From: Allomuricauda sp. TMED12
GTDB taxonomy: Bacteria; Bacteroidota; Bacteroidia; Flavobacteriales; Flavobacteriaceae
Assembly: GCA_002167435.2 (NCBI GenBank)
Contig: NHBR02000140.1
Location: 1-64,000 of the forward strand
Length of the DNA stretch: 64,000 nt
Direction of reading: 5' to 3'
Shown here piece after piece: positions 56,751 to 64,000 of the stretch. A program made the translations under genes and the position numbers. Below the pieces are notes generated by a model. It was given only the letters and a program-made list of their open reading frames with translations, made no database searches and was not told the origin of the DNA. The number at the start of each line of letters is the position of its first letter. Positions within the stretch are counted from its first letter, which is position 1.

Positions 56751-57764
56751 TTAAGAGATTGCTTCTGAAGTATTCGAAACCAAATTGTTTTCTACCAAAT
56801 ATTCTGCAATCTGTACGGCATTGGTAGCTGCACCTTTTCTTAAATTGTCCGCAACTATCCACATGTTCAATGTATTGGGTTGTGTTTCATCTCTACGGAT
56901 TCTCCCCACAAAAACATCGTCCTTGCCATTGGCAAAAGCTGGCATAGGGTAGGTGTTGGTATCTGGGTTGTCCTGCACCACAATTCCAGGAGTTTCACTA
57001 AGGAGTTGTCTTACTTCTGACAAATCAAAGTCGTTATGGAACTCTACGTTGACCGATTCCGAGTGTCCACCAGCTGTAGGAATGCGAACGGCCGTAGCGG
57101 TAACGGAAAAGGTACGATCATCCAATATTTTTTGTGGCTCACGGGCCAATTTCATTTCTTCTTTGGTATACCCATTTTCCAAGAACACATCGCAATGGGG
57201 CAATGCATTTCGGTTAATGGGGTATGGATATGCCATTTCACCCTCTATACCAGCTGCTTCATTTTCCATTTGTTCAACAGCTTTTACCCCAGTTCCAGAA
57301 ACGGACTGGTAGGTAGAAACTACCACACGTTTCATCTGATATTTTTTGTGCAACGGGTCCAAGGCCAATACCATTTGAATAGTGGAACAGTTTGGGTTTG
57401 CTATAATCTTATCTTCAGCAGTCAATTCTGAAGCGTTGATTTCTGGAACCACCAATTTTTTGGTCGGGTCCATACGCCAAGCGGAGGAGTTGTCGATTAC
57501 CGTGGTTCCCACTTCGGCAAATTTGGGAGCCCACTCCAAAGAAGTATCGCCACCAGCGGAAAAAATAGCGATATCCGGTTGAGCGGCTACAGCATCATCC
57601 AAACCGATTACGGTGTATTCTTCATTTTTATATTTGAGTTTTTTGCCTACAGAACGCTCCGAGGCAACCAACAACAATTCTGAAATAGGGAAGTTACGTT
57701 CTTCCAACACTTTCAACATAACTTCGCCTACCATTCCGGTGGCTCCAACAACTGCTACTTTCAT
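56751..57764 (-). CDS. asd: Aspartate-semialdehyde dehydrogenase
   Basis: 337 residues from ATG 57764 (MKVAVVGATGMVGEVMLKVL). The open frame runs back to 57815, but that TTG is the promoter -33 element. The catalytic Cys is C126 in IANPNCSTIQ, with SVSGTGVKA and the HSESV stretch that supplies the His. The enzyme makes aspartate semialdehyde for lysine, methionine and threonine synthesis and for peptidoglycan precursors. Monocistronic. Confidence 0.97.
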   Translation of the reverse strand: MKVAVVGATGMVGEVMLKVLEERNFPISELLLVASERSVGKKLKYKNEEYTVIGLDDAVAAQPDIAIFSAGGDTSLEWAPKFAEVGTTVIDNSSAWRMDPTKKLVVPEINASELTAEDKIIANPNCSTIQMVLALDPLHKKYQMKRVVVSTYQSVSGTGVKAVEQMENEAAGIEGEMAYPYPINRNALPHCDVFLENGYTKEEMKLAREPQKILDDRTFSVTATAVRIPTAGGHSESVNVEFHNDFDLSEVRQLLSETPGIVVQDNPDTNTYPMPAFANGKDDVFVGRIRRDETQPNTLNMWIVADNLRKGAATNAVQIAEYLVENNLVSNTSEAIS

Positions 57765-57785
57765 TATTAAATTTATTTCTTGTCG

Positions 57786-57815
57786 CAAAGGTACTTTAGT
57801 CAATGGGTTATACAA
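57786..57815 (-). promoter_or_regulatory. Bacteroidota-type promoter for asd
   Basis: On the minus strand: TTG (57815-57813), 19-bp spacer, TACCTTTG (57793-57786). Exact match to the TTG / TAnnTTTG consensus with the same spacing as the DUF177-rpmF promoter. It is about 22 bp before the asd ATG, so the leader is very short. Confidence 0.8.
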
Positions 57816-57865
57816 GCTTTTTGCTCACCAATCATTAAAAAATAACAAAATGTTATAAATAAAAC

Positions 57866-57900
57866 AACCATCAACATGTTAGCGAAACACATTGATGGTT
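57866..57900 (-). terminator. Long-stem hairpin, terminator of mscL
   Basis: AACCATCAA (57866-57874) and TTGATGGTT (57892-57900) are 9-bp inverted arms around a 17-base loop that itself contains TGTT/AACA; on the minus strand the stem is followed by GTTTTATTT. It is the more terminator-like of two hairpins after mscL. Confidence 0.65.
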
Positions 57901-57925
57901 TTGAAGGTTATTGTGATGTAGCGGC

Positions 57926-57948
57926 AGTGTCGAATTTTTTTCGACACT
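57926..57948. repeat. Perfect hairpin directly after mscL
   Basis: AGTGTCGAA (57926-57934), TTTTT loop, TTCGACACT (57940-57948). A 9-bp perfect stem 8 bp after the mscL stop, without a T tract after the stem on the minus strand; it may stabilise the mRNA end or be a repeat unit. Confidence 0.5.
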
Positions 57949-57956
57949 TACGATTT

Positions 57957-58364
57957 TTATTTCTTCAACAAATCGCGGATCTCTGCCAACAGTTCCTCTT
58001 GGGACGGACCCTTTGGAGGTTCTGGTGCAGGCTCCTCTTTTTTCTTGAGCTTGTTCACTCCTTTAACAATAAGGAACATCACAAAGGCCACGATGATAAA
58101 GTCGATGACATTGGTAAGGAATGCACCGTACATTACAGCTATTTCCCCGACAATTTCCCCGGCATCATTTGGTGTTCCTTCGGTAATTACATATTTCAAA
58201 TCGTTGAAATCTGCATTGAACAGCAATCCGATCAAAGGAGAAACAATGCCTCCCGTGAACGATGAAACCACTTCTTTAAAAGCGGCACCCATGACAAAAC
58301 CTACGGCGATATCCACCAGGTTTCCTTTCATGGCAAACTCTTTAAATTCTTTTAAAAATCCCAT
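57957..58364 (-). CDS. mscL: Large-conductance mechanosensitive channel
   Basis: 135 residues from ATG 58364 (MGFLKEFKEFAMKGNLVDIAVGF), the standard MscL N terminus. Two membrane helices: the pore-lining first helix (about 18-42, AVGFVMGAAFKEVVSSFTGGI) and the second (about 77-100), with a periplasmic loop between and a Lys/Glu/Pro-rich cytoplasmic tail. The pentameric channel opens on hypo-osmotic shock. Two hairpins follow the stop codon. Confidence 0.96.
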   Translation of the reverse strand: MGFLKEFKEFAMKGNLVDIAVGFVMGAAFKEVVSSFTGGIVSPLIGLLFNADFNDLKYVITEGTPNDAGEIVGEIAVMYGAFLTNVIDFIIVAFVMFLIVKGVNKLKKKEEPAPEPPKGPSQEELLAEIRDLLKK

Positions 58365-58440
58365 TTTTATAGTTGAGTATTGGTTAATCAGAGACAAATT
58401 AAGCAAAAAAGTGGTTTGCTCACTTAATAAATGCAGAAAT

Positions 58441-59550
58441 TCAATTGTTTTTCAGCTCTCTTTTAACCCGTTGAGATATGGCTGTTAAGATTTCATAAGA
58501 AATGGTATTAGCGGTGGCTGCAAAATTTTCAGCTGATTTTTTAGGGCCAAATACAATTGCCTCATCTCCTTCTTTACAATCAATATCGGTAACGTCCACC
58601 ATGATCATGTCCATACAAACGTTGCCCAAAATAGGTGCTTTTTTATTGTTGATGGTCACAAATCCTTTGCCCTTCCCATATTGTCTACCTATGCCATCGG
58701 CATGTCCGATAGGCAGCGTGGCACTTTTTAGAGGTTTGTTTGATTTAAAAGCTCTATTATAGCCAACGGATTCGTTGATATCTATTTGATGGATTTGGGA
58801 GATAATGGTTTTTAATGTTGCAACAGGTCTTAATTGTGCATCCACATTAGCCTGATTGCCATAACCGTAGAGCCCTATTCCACTGCGGACCATCTCGAAC
58901 TGAGCTTCTGGATAATTGATGATACCCGAAGTGTTAAGCATATGCCGCATGGGTGCATAGTCTAGCTTTTCCGTGAGCTTGTTGCTCAAATTTTCGAAGG
59001 AACTGATTTGTTTCAAGCTAAATTCACGCTCATTGACATCTTCGGACGCCGCCAAATGTGAAAGGGCAGAAACTATTATGATGGAACCGTTATTCTTTGT
59101 TTTCTTGGCGATATAATCAATATCGGCCTCCGAGAAACCCAAACGATTTAATCCTGTATTGAATTTTATATGAACAGGGTATGCTGTCTTTTTAGTAAGC
59201 TTCGCTGTCTCAAGAAATTGGTTAAGAATATTCCGGGAATATATACTGGGCTCCAAATAGTACTCGATCAAATCATCAAAATTGGAAGCCAAGGGATGCA
59301 GGACCAAAATGGGAAGCTGAATCCCTGCTTCCCGCAATAAAACCCCTTCACTTACATAGGCAACGGCCAAATAATCGGCACCTAATTGTTCAAGTTTACG
59401 GGCAATTACAATCATATCACTTCCATAAGCAAAGGCTTTTACCACTCCTAAAAACTTGGTTTCAGGTCTAATTTGGGACCGCAAATAGTTATAATTGTGC
59501 TCCAAGGCCGAAAGGTCCAAGACCAAAGTAGTTTCCCCGACCTTACTCAT
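58441..59550 (-). CDS. alr: Alanine racemase
   Basis: 369 residues; the PLP-binding lysine is K38 in VVKAFAYGS (canonical VKADAYG), and the second catalytic residue is the Tyr of [19 protein letters not shown] and MDMIMVDVT are also family hallmarks. It makes D-alanine for peptidoglycan. Its ATG overlaps the tdk stop codon (8 bp overlap), so translation is coupled. Confidence 0.96.
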   Translation of the reverse strand: MSKVGETTLVLDLSALEHNYNYLRSQIRPETKFLGVVKAFAYGSDMIVIARKLEQLGADYLAVAYVSEGVLLREAGIQLPILVLHPLASNFDDLIEYYLEPSIYSRNILNQFLETAKLTKKTAYPVHIKFNTGLNRLGFSEADIDYIAKKTKNNGSIIIVSALSHLAASEDVNEREFSLKQISSFENLSNKLTEKLDYAPMRHMLNTSGIINYPEAQFEMVRSGIGLYGYGNQANVDAQLRPVATLKTIISQIHQIDINESVGYNRAFKSNKPLKSATLPIGHADGIGRQYGKGKGFVTINNKKAPILGNVCMDMIMVDVTDIDCKEGDEAIVFGPKKSAENFAATANTISYEILTAISQRVKRELKNN

Positions 59551-60187
59551 TGGACTTCTCTTTTTTTGTGCTTACTTCTTCGGAGTCCACATCCATTCCC
59601 CTTATTTTTTCTCGCAGCATGGCCTTGTAAAATGCGGCTCTGCTCAGGGGTTCATATTCTTCTGTTTCACCTAAAAGCACCAAATTGTCGTTGAGGGATT
59701 TTCTAAAACTATAGTTGGCCAAATTACCGGTTCGGGTACATACGGCATGTACTTTGGTCACATACTCCGCAGTGGCCATTAAAGAGGGCATGGGTCCAAA
59801 CGGATTTCCCTTAAAGTCCATATCCAGACCAGCGACCACTACACGAACCCCTCGGTTGGCCAAATCGTTGCAGACGGTCACAATTTCATCATCAAAAAAT
59901 TGGGCCTCGTCGATCCCTACAACATCACAATCATCTGCCAAGAGGCGAATATTGGCTGCGGCAGGCACTGGAGTGGATCTAATTTCGTTGGAGTCGTGGG
60001 AGACGACCATTTCCTCATGATAGCGTGTATCCACAATGGGTTTAAAGATTTCCACCTTTTGCTTGGCAAATTGAGCCCGTTTTAGTCGTCGGATGAGCTC
60101 TTCGGTCTTTCCAGAAAACATGGAGCCGCAGATAACTTCGATCCATCCGAACTGTTCCTTGGGGTTGACTGTGTTTTCGAGAAACAT
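59543..60187 (-). CDS. tdk: Thymidine kinase
   Basis: 214 residues from ATG 60187 ([21 protein letters not shown]). The frame is open further upstream to 60241 but the promoter lies there. P-loop [14 protein letters not shown], the metal-binding Asp in VGIDEAQFF and a C-terminal substrate loop are clear. One normal Cys of the zinc-ribbon lid is present ([13 protein letters not shown]), others are not, so the lid may not bind zinc. It phosphorylates thymidine for DNA salvage. First gene of tdk-alr. Confidence 0.95.
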   Translation of the reverse strand: MFLENTVNPKEQFGWIEVICGSMFSGKTEELIRRLKRAQFAKQKVEIFKPIVDTRYHEEMVVSHDSNEIRSTPVPAAANIRLLADDCDVVGIDEAQFFDDEIVTVCNDLANRGVRVVVAGLDMDFKGNPFGPMPSLMATAEYVTKVHAVCTRTGNLANYSFRKSLNDNLVLLGETEEYEPLSRAAFYKAMLREKIRGMDVDSEEVSTKKEKSNE

Positions 60188-60238
60188 ACCGTATTTTTGA
60201 AAGAAATTGTTTGTTTTCCCGTTATATTGGGACAAGCA

Positions 60239-60272
60239 CAAAGCTACTAAAAAATTGCACCCCTGTTTTCAA
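60239..60272 (-). promoter_or_regulatory. Bacteroidota-type promoter for tdk-alr
   Basis: On the minus strand: TTG (60272-60270), 23-bp spacer, TAGCTTTG (60246-60239). The -7 box fits TAnnTTTG exactly; the spacer is at the long end. Start of transcription would be near 60233, about 45 bases before the tdk ATG. Confidence 0.6.
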
Positions 60273-60342
60273 TAAGATTTTAACCTTTTATTGATAGGGT
60301 ATTAGCAAAATCATTATATTTTTATAACAAAGAAGAAAAGCT

Positions 60343-61032
60343 ATGATACGGAAATTGAGGGAAGAGTTGATCAAGTTGTCCACCGAAATAATTACGGCAA
60401 GGGAGGATACCGATCTTGCGGCACTTTATGAGAAGTCCAAGGAGATTTATGAAAAGTTGGCTGTATTGAAATTCATAGATGAAAAATTGAGCGATGTTGA
60501 GGTTGATACAAGCAAAAATGTGATTGCCACAAGATTTGAGAAAATCGCAAACGCGGTTTTGAGCGGAAACATTTCCGTACCTGAAAGCAATCCGCACCAA
60601 GAAGATATTATGACCCCGGGTATGGACACGATTAAGGACATGGTTTCCGAAATGCCCTCCAATGCTGATTTGGAACAGGTGTTTGCCGAATTTGTGGCCA
60701 AGCCAGATTTTATGAAGAACGATAAGGAAAACTTGGCCCCGATGGATGATAGCGCTGTTTCCACTCAACAGAAAAAAGCAAAATCTTTGAACGACACATT
60801 GGCCAAGGACCTTCAGGTAGGGCTCAACGATAAACTTGCCTTTGTAAAGCACCTTTTTAACAATAGCATGGAAGATTACACAAGGGTACTTTCCCAACTC
60901 AACACTATTGACACCGAGGAACGTTCCATTGCATTTATCAACAATATGGTAAAACCGGAATACAACAATTGGGAGGGTAAAGAAGAATACGAAGCTCGCT
61001 TTACCGCTTTAATTGAACGTAGGTTCGCATAA
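60343..61032 (+). CDS. Conserved protein of unknown function, helical
   Basis: 229 residues, rich in Lys, Glu and Asp, with no membrane or signal segment. The N-terminal 55 residues are helical (LREELIKLSTEIITAREDTDL), the middle is a disordered acidic linker with many Asp and Pro, and the C-terminal 80 residues are again helical (DLQVGLNDKLAFVKHLFNNS ... YEARFTALIERRFA). I recognise no domain. It is likely a cytoplasmic flavobacterial conserved protein; the 48-bp gap to rsmI and the shared direction suggest a shared transcript. Confidence 0.8.
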   Translation: MIRKLREELIKLSTEIITAREDTDLAALYEKSKEIYEKLAVLKFIDEKLSDVEVDTSKNVIATRFEKIANAVLSGNISVPESNPHQEDIMTPGMDTIKDMVSEMPSNADLEQVFAEFVAKPDFMKNDKENLAPMDDSAVSTQQKKAKSLNDTLAKDLQVGLNDKLAFVKHLFNNSMEDYTRVLSQLNTIDTEERSIAFINNMVKPEYNNWEGKEEYEARFTALIERRFA

Positions 61033-61080
61033 ATCCATTTTTCCAATTTTATTTTAGCAGGAAGACCTTAACTTTGGTTT

Positions 61081-61752
61081 ATGGGAAAGCTATATTTGGT
61101 TCCAACCCCAATCGGAAATTTGGAGGACATGACCCTCCGTGCCATCAAGGTCCTTAAGGATGTGGATGTGGTCTTGGCTGAAGATACCCGCACCAGTGGC
61201 AAACTCCTAAAACATTTCGACATCAACACTCCCTTGCAGAGTCATCATATGCACAACGAGCACAAGCAGGTTGACACCCTAGTGCAAAAAATGAAGGATG
61301 GTGCCACCTATGCCCTTATCTCCGATGCGGGCACCCCAGCTATTTCCGATCCGGGATTTTTATTGACCCGGGCCTGTGTGGAAAACGATATTGAAGTGGA
61401 ATGTTTGCCTGGAGCCACGGCATTTGTTCCTGCTTTGGTAAATAGCGGATTACCCAACGACCGATTTGTTTTTGAAGGATTTTTACCCGTAAAAAAAGGA
61501 CGCCAGACCCGACTTTTGGAACTTTCCGAAGAGACAAGAACCATGGTTTTTTACGAATCTCCCCATAAGCTCCTTAAAACCTTAACGCATTTCGCCGAGT
61601 ATTTTGGGGAAGATAGACCCGTTTCCGTATCCAGGGAACTGACCAAATTATATGAAGAGACCATTCGCGGAACTGTTGCGGAGGTATTGGAACATTTCAA
61701 TAATAAAGCGCCGAAGGGAGAATTTGTAATTGTAGTTGCCGGGAAGAAATAA
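61081..61752 (+). CDS. rsmI: 16S rRNA 2'-O-ribose methyltransferase RsmI
   Basis: 223 residues beginning GKLYLVPTPIGNLEDMTLRAI, with the SAM-binding features LAEDTRTSGKLLKHF and YALISDAGTPAISDPG. RsmI methylates the ribose of C1402 in 16S rRNA and belongs to the tetrapyrrole methylase fold. The helix-turn-helix C-terminal extension of some homologues is absent. ATG 61081 fits the family start. Confidence 0.96.
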   Translation: MGKLYLVPTPIGNLEDMTLRAIKVLKDVDVVLAEDTRTSGKLLKHFDINTPLQSHHMHNEHKQVDTLVQKMKDGATYALISDAGTPAISDPGFLLTRACVENDIEVECLPGATAFVPALVNSGLPNDRFVFEGFLPVKKGRQTRLLELSEETRTMVFYESPHKLLKTLTHFAEYFGEDRPVSVSRELTKLYEETIRGTVAEVLEHFNNKAPKGEFVIVVAGKK

Positions 61753-61782
61753 AGAGTATATTTATTTCTTAAATCCAACCAA

Positions 61783-62817
61783 ATGAAAACCAAGGTCTTC
61801 TTTTGTTTCCTGCTAATCTGTGCTACACTTTTAGGTCAGAACAAATCCATTCCGGTTGTTGATCACATTATATTGGAAGATTATGCAATAGGGAAACTCC
61901 ATAAGGTTTGGCTTACTTTAGGAGAGGACGGGTTCAATGAACCCATAAAAATCCCCGTAATCATTGCGAAAGGAAAAGATAATGGCAAAGTACTTGGGCT
62001 TACAGCGGCCATTCACGGCAACGAGTTGAATGGAATTAGGATTATTCAACAAGTGATGAATTCCTTAAACGTCTCCAAGTTAAACGGTACCGTCGTCGCC
62101 ATACCAGGATTAAACCCCCTTGCCATTGCCAGCAATCAGCGAGAGTATTTAGATCTTCAAGATTTAAACCGATTGTTCCCGGGAAAGGAAAACGGTAATC
62201 GCTCGCAACAAATGGCGTATCAAATTGCCCAAAAAGTGATTCCCCTTTTCGACTATCATGTGGATTTTCACACGGCCAGTTTTGGTAGAATCAACAGTTT
62301 GTACGGAAGGGGGAATATGGATGATGAGGTATTGGCGAACATGCTACGTGCCCTGGAACCGGATATTATTGTGTCCAACAAGGGGAAGGCCAGTTTTGGG
62401 GAGGCAAGTGGTTTAACAATGCGGGCCTTTGCCATTGGTATGGGTGTTAAAAGCATTACCGTGGAGTTTGGAAATCCTCAAGTTTATCAAGAAGAAATGA
62501 TTGATCGCGGCATTGTTGGAGTTCAGAACCTTTTAAAATGGCTTCAATTTACAGCGGGAGCAATAGAATTGGCAGAAGCTCAAAATGTTTGTTCTAAATC
62601 CTATTGGCTTTTCACCAAAAAGGGAGGGTATTTGGAAGTTTTTGTGGAGTTAAAAGAAAAGGTGACCAAAGGTCAGGCCATAGGAGTGCTACGTGATTCT
62701 TTTGGAGATATTATCGAGGAGTATATTGCTCCCGAAGCAGGTATCGTTATTGGTAAAAGTACCAATCCTGTGAATATTTCGGGAGGTCGAATTATTCATT
62801 TGGGAATTTTGGAGTAA
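61783..62817 (+). CDS. Exported succinylglutamate desuccinylase/aspartoacylase-family (M14-like) protein
   Basis: 344 residues with a signal peptide (MKTKVFFCFLLICATLLGQ) and the zinc amidohydrolase motifs: H-G-N-E in AAIHGNELNGI (first ligands), the His in VDFHTASFGR, and the catalytic Glu in VEFGNP. The C-terminal ~80 residues form a small beta domain (KKGGYLEVFVELKEKVTKGQ) as in the AstE/AspA family. It likely hydrolyses an N-acyl amino acid or similar amide outside the cytoplasm. It ends 4 bp before the DUF819 gene, a coupled pair. Confidence 0.9.
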   Translation: MKTKVFFCFLLICATLLGQNKSIPVVDHIILEDYAIGKLHKVWLTLGEDGFNEPIKIPVIIAKGKDNGKVLGLTAAIHGNELNGIRIIQQVMNSLNVSKLNGTVVAIPGLNPLAIASNQREYLDLQDLNRLFPGKENGNRSQQMAYQIAQKVIPLFDYHVDFHTASFGRINSLYGRGNMDDEVLANMLRALEPDIIVSNKGKASFGEASGLTMRAFAIGMGVKSITVEFGNPQVYQEEMIDRGIVGVQNLLKWLQFTAGAIELAEAQNVCSKSYWLFTKKGGYLEVFVELKEKVTKGQAIGVLRDSFGDIIEEYIAPEAGIVIGKSTNPVNISGGRIIHLGILE

Positions 62818-62821
62818 CGAT

Positions 62822-63952
62822 ATGGAATGGATTCCTTGGCTTATAACTTGTTTCACTGTGGTCTGTGTATATTTTTTAGACCGCTGGGAACAGAAATGGG
62901 TAAGGTCTATTTTTGATTGGGTTCCTGCCATTTTACTTTCCTACATAATTCCTGCAATCATAAGTTTTGCTTTTGGGCTCGATTTATCCCAATCCGATAT
63001 CCATGGGCTGAGTAAGGACTTTTTTATTCCATTGACCATTGTGGCCGTAATGGCAAGTCTGTCGCTCCACCAACTTAAATCGATAGGTTACAAACCTATC
63101 GTAGTTTTTTTGACGGGATCATTTTTTATCGCTCTTTTCCCAGTAGTTTTTATAATCCTTTTTGATAGTACGGACTTGGTGTCCAATACCTTCTCTTCGA
63201 ATGGATATTGGAAAGGCGTTCCACCTATTGTAGGTAGTTGGATTGGTGGTAGTACCAGTCAGTTGGTCTTGAAAGAGCTGGTCGATTGCCCCGAAAATAT
63301 ATTTCTCTCTGTATTGATCATGGACAACATTTTGGTCAATATTTGGACAATTCTCATGTTTCAGACCATAAAAAGGAGCAATGTCCTGAATAAATCATTG
63401 AGGATTACCGATCAAGAAATTCCGGAACGTATCAATGTCCGAAATGGGAAGTTGCTATCGCCCTGGGTAACCTTGGTCGTTATGCTAATTATGGTTTTTA
63501 TCACAGATTCATTATTGGATGCTTTTGTAGTAAAAGTTGTGGTCCTATCATTCGTTGGCTTGGCTTTTGGGAATTTTATTCCAAGATGGAACTTTCGATT
63601 TACCCTAAAGCTTGGAGGTATTTTGATTTTAGTGGTAATGTCAATTTTAGGGCTAAAACTGCAGTTTCATATGTTTGGCTTTGATTCGGCTTTTTTTGGC
63701 TTTTTACTGATATGGTTGGGCGGTCATTTTGTTTTTATGCTTCTTATAGCCAAACTTTTGAACGTGAACATGGCTTGGGTTCCCATAGCCAGTATGGCCA
63801 ATGTAGGGGGGATTGCCACGGCACCGGCAGTTACGGCTGCCTATCGTGGAAGCTGGATGCCTCATGCCATAATCCTTGCAATTTTAAGTATGGCAACAGG
63901 GACATTTTGGGGCATGTTGACCATTTATCTGTTGGAAAAATTAATGGTTTGA
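62822..63952 (+). CDS. DUF819 family membrane protein
   Basis: 376 residues with about ten membrane helices; a cytoplasmic linker near residue 190-215 divides two halves. GSWIGGSTSQLVLKE (near residue 138) and ASMANVGGIATAPAVTAAY (near residue 335) are paired Gly/Ser-rich motifs typical of DUF819, which relates to carboxylate or peptide transporter folds. Coupling to the aspartoacylase-like gene suggests it may import the product of that enzyme; this is inference. Confidence 0.85.
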   Translation: MEWIPWLITCFTVVCVYFLDRWEQKWVRSIFDWVPAILLSYIIPAIISFAFGLDLSQSDIHGLSKDFFIPLTIVAVMASLSLHQLKSIGYKPIVVFLTGSFFIALFPVVFIILFDSTDLVSNTFSSNGYWKGVPPIVGSWIGGSTSQLVLKELVDCPENIFLSVLIMDNILVNIWTILMFQTIKRSNVLNKSLRITDQEIPERINVRNGKLLSPWVTLVVMLIMVFITDSLLDAFVVKVVVLSFVGLAFGNFIPRWNFRFTLKLGGILILVVMSILGLKLQFHMFGFDSAFFGFLLIWLGGHFVFMLLIAKLLNVNMAWVPIASMANVGGIATAPAVTAAYRGSWMPHAIILAILSMATGTFWGMLTIYLLEKLMV

Positions 63953-64000
63953 TTAATAACGGGAACCATCATGCTTCCCTTTTTCCCAGCCCACTTCAGC
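63953..64000 (-). CDS. Possible C terminus of a gene entering from the right edge
   Basis: On the minus strand the codons read to a TAA at 63955-63953 with the deduced end AEVGWEKGKHDGSRY. The frame is open to the window edge, and the position right behind the DUF819 stop is natural for a convergent gene. Only 15 codons are visible, and another frame is also open, so this is weak. Confidence 0.3.
   Translation of the reverse strand, partial: AEVGWEKGKHDGSRY

Noticed and set aside
61069-61076. TAACTTTG four bases before the rsmI ATG, which would predict a leaderless mRNA
   Set aside because: No TTG at the right distance upstream; rsmI is more simply explained by read-through from the gene at 60343.

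Overview
The window looks like chromosome from a marine-type Flavobacteriaceae bacterium (phylum Bacteroidota), something like Muricauda/Allomuricauda. The main reasons are the Bacteroidota promoter form (TTG, about 19 bp, TAnnTTTG) in front of several housekeeping genes, AT-rich ribosome binding regions, many ~800-residue double-FtsX permeases, and core proteins of flavobacterial type (short Gre-like proteins, Rnk-like protein, bL32 of the cysteine-less type). Genus is an inference.

Region 1 (1-4.4 kb) is a visibly AT-richer accessory segment: the C-terminal part of a type III restriction/helicase-like protein running in from the left edge, a RepA-like hexameric ATPase, and a DUF262-HNH nuclease. 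It ends exactly at a 3' tRNA fragment (T arm plus acceptor strand) followed by a terminator, with no 5' half of the tRNA. This is the usual scar of an element integrated into a tRNA gene, so the segment is probably one end of a genomic island carrying defence genes.

Region 2 (4.5-14.3 kb) is a signalling block with two complete histidine kinase / NtrC-type sigma54 activator pairs that face each other. Between them lie two Gre-fold proteins (one Rnk-like, one with a coiled coil), a small exported protein and a four-helix-bundle membrane sensor. A near-perfect sigma54 promoter (TGGCAC-N5-TTGCC) stands in front of the Rnk-like gene.

Region 3 (14.4-37.0 kb) is the most unusual part: one unbroken plus-strand gene run of about 22.6 kb, divergent from the second sigma54 activator, encoding TolC, a HlyD/MacA adaptor, an ABC ATPase, seven consecutive MacB/FtsX-type permeases (P1-P7), an exported beta-lactamase-fold serine hydrolase and a second ABC ATPase. 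The first four permeases alternate between two sequence subtypes, P6 has degenerate coupling helices, and the second ATPase has an altered D-loop and signature flank. It is best read as a MacAB-TolC-like export machine with an expanded permease set, under dedicated regulation; the substrate cannot be told from the sequence.

Region 4 (37.1-64 kb) is mostly housekeeping: FAD oxidoreductase, accC-accB-fabH, rpmF-DUF177, pdxA/ribE, a sodium:solute symporter, a TauE-type permease, three large exported peptidases (M14, S9, S8), a DsrE-rhodanese sulfur pair, an AraC regulator, arfB with an orphan ABC ATPase, asd, mscL, tdk-alr, rsmI, an aspartoacylase-like protein and a DUF819 membrane protein. No complete rRNA, tRNA or CRISPR array is visible. 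No gene-free stretch exceeds 300 bases.
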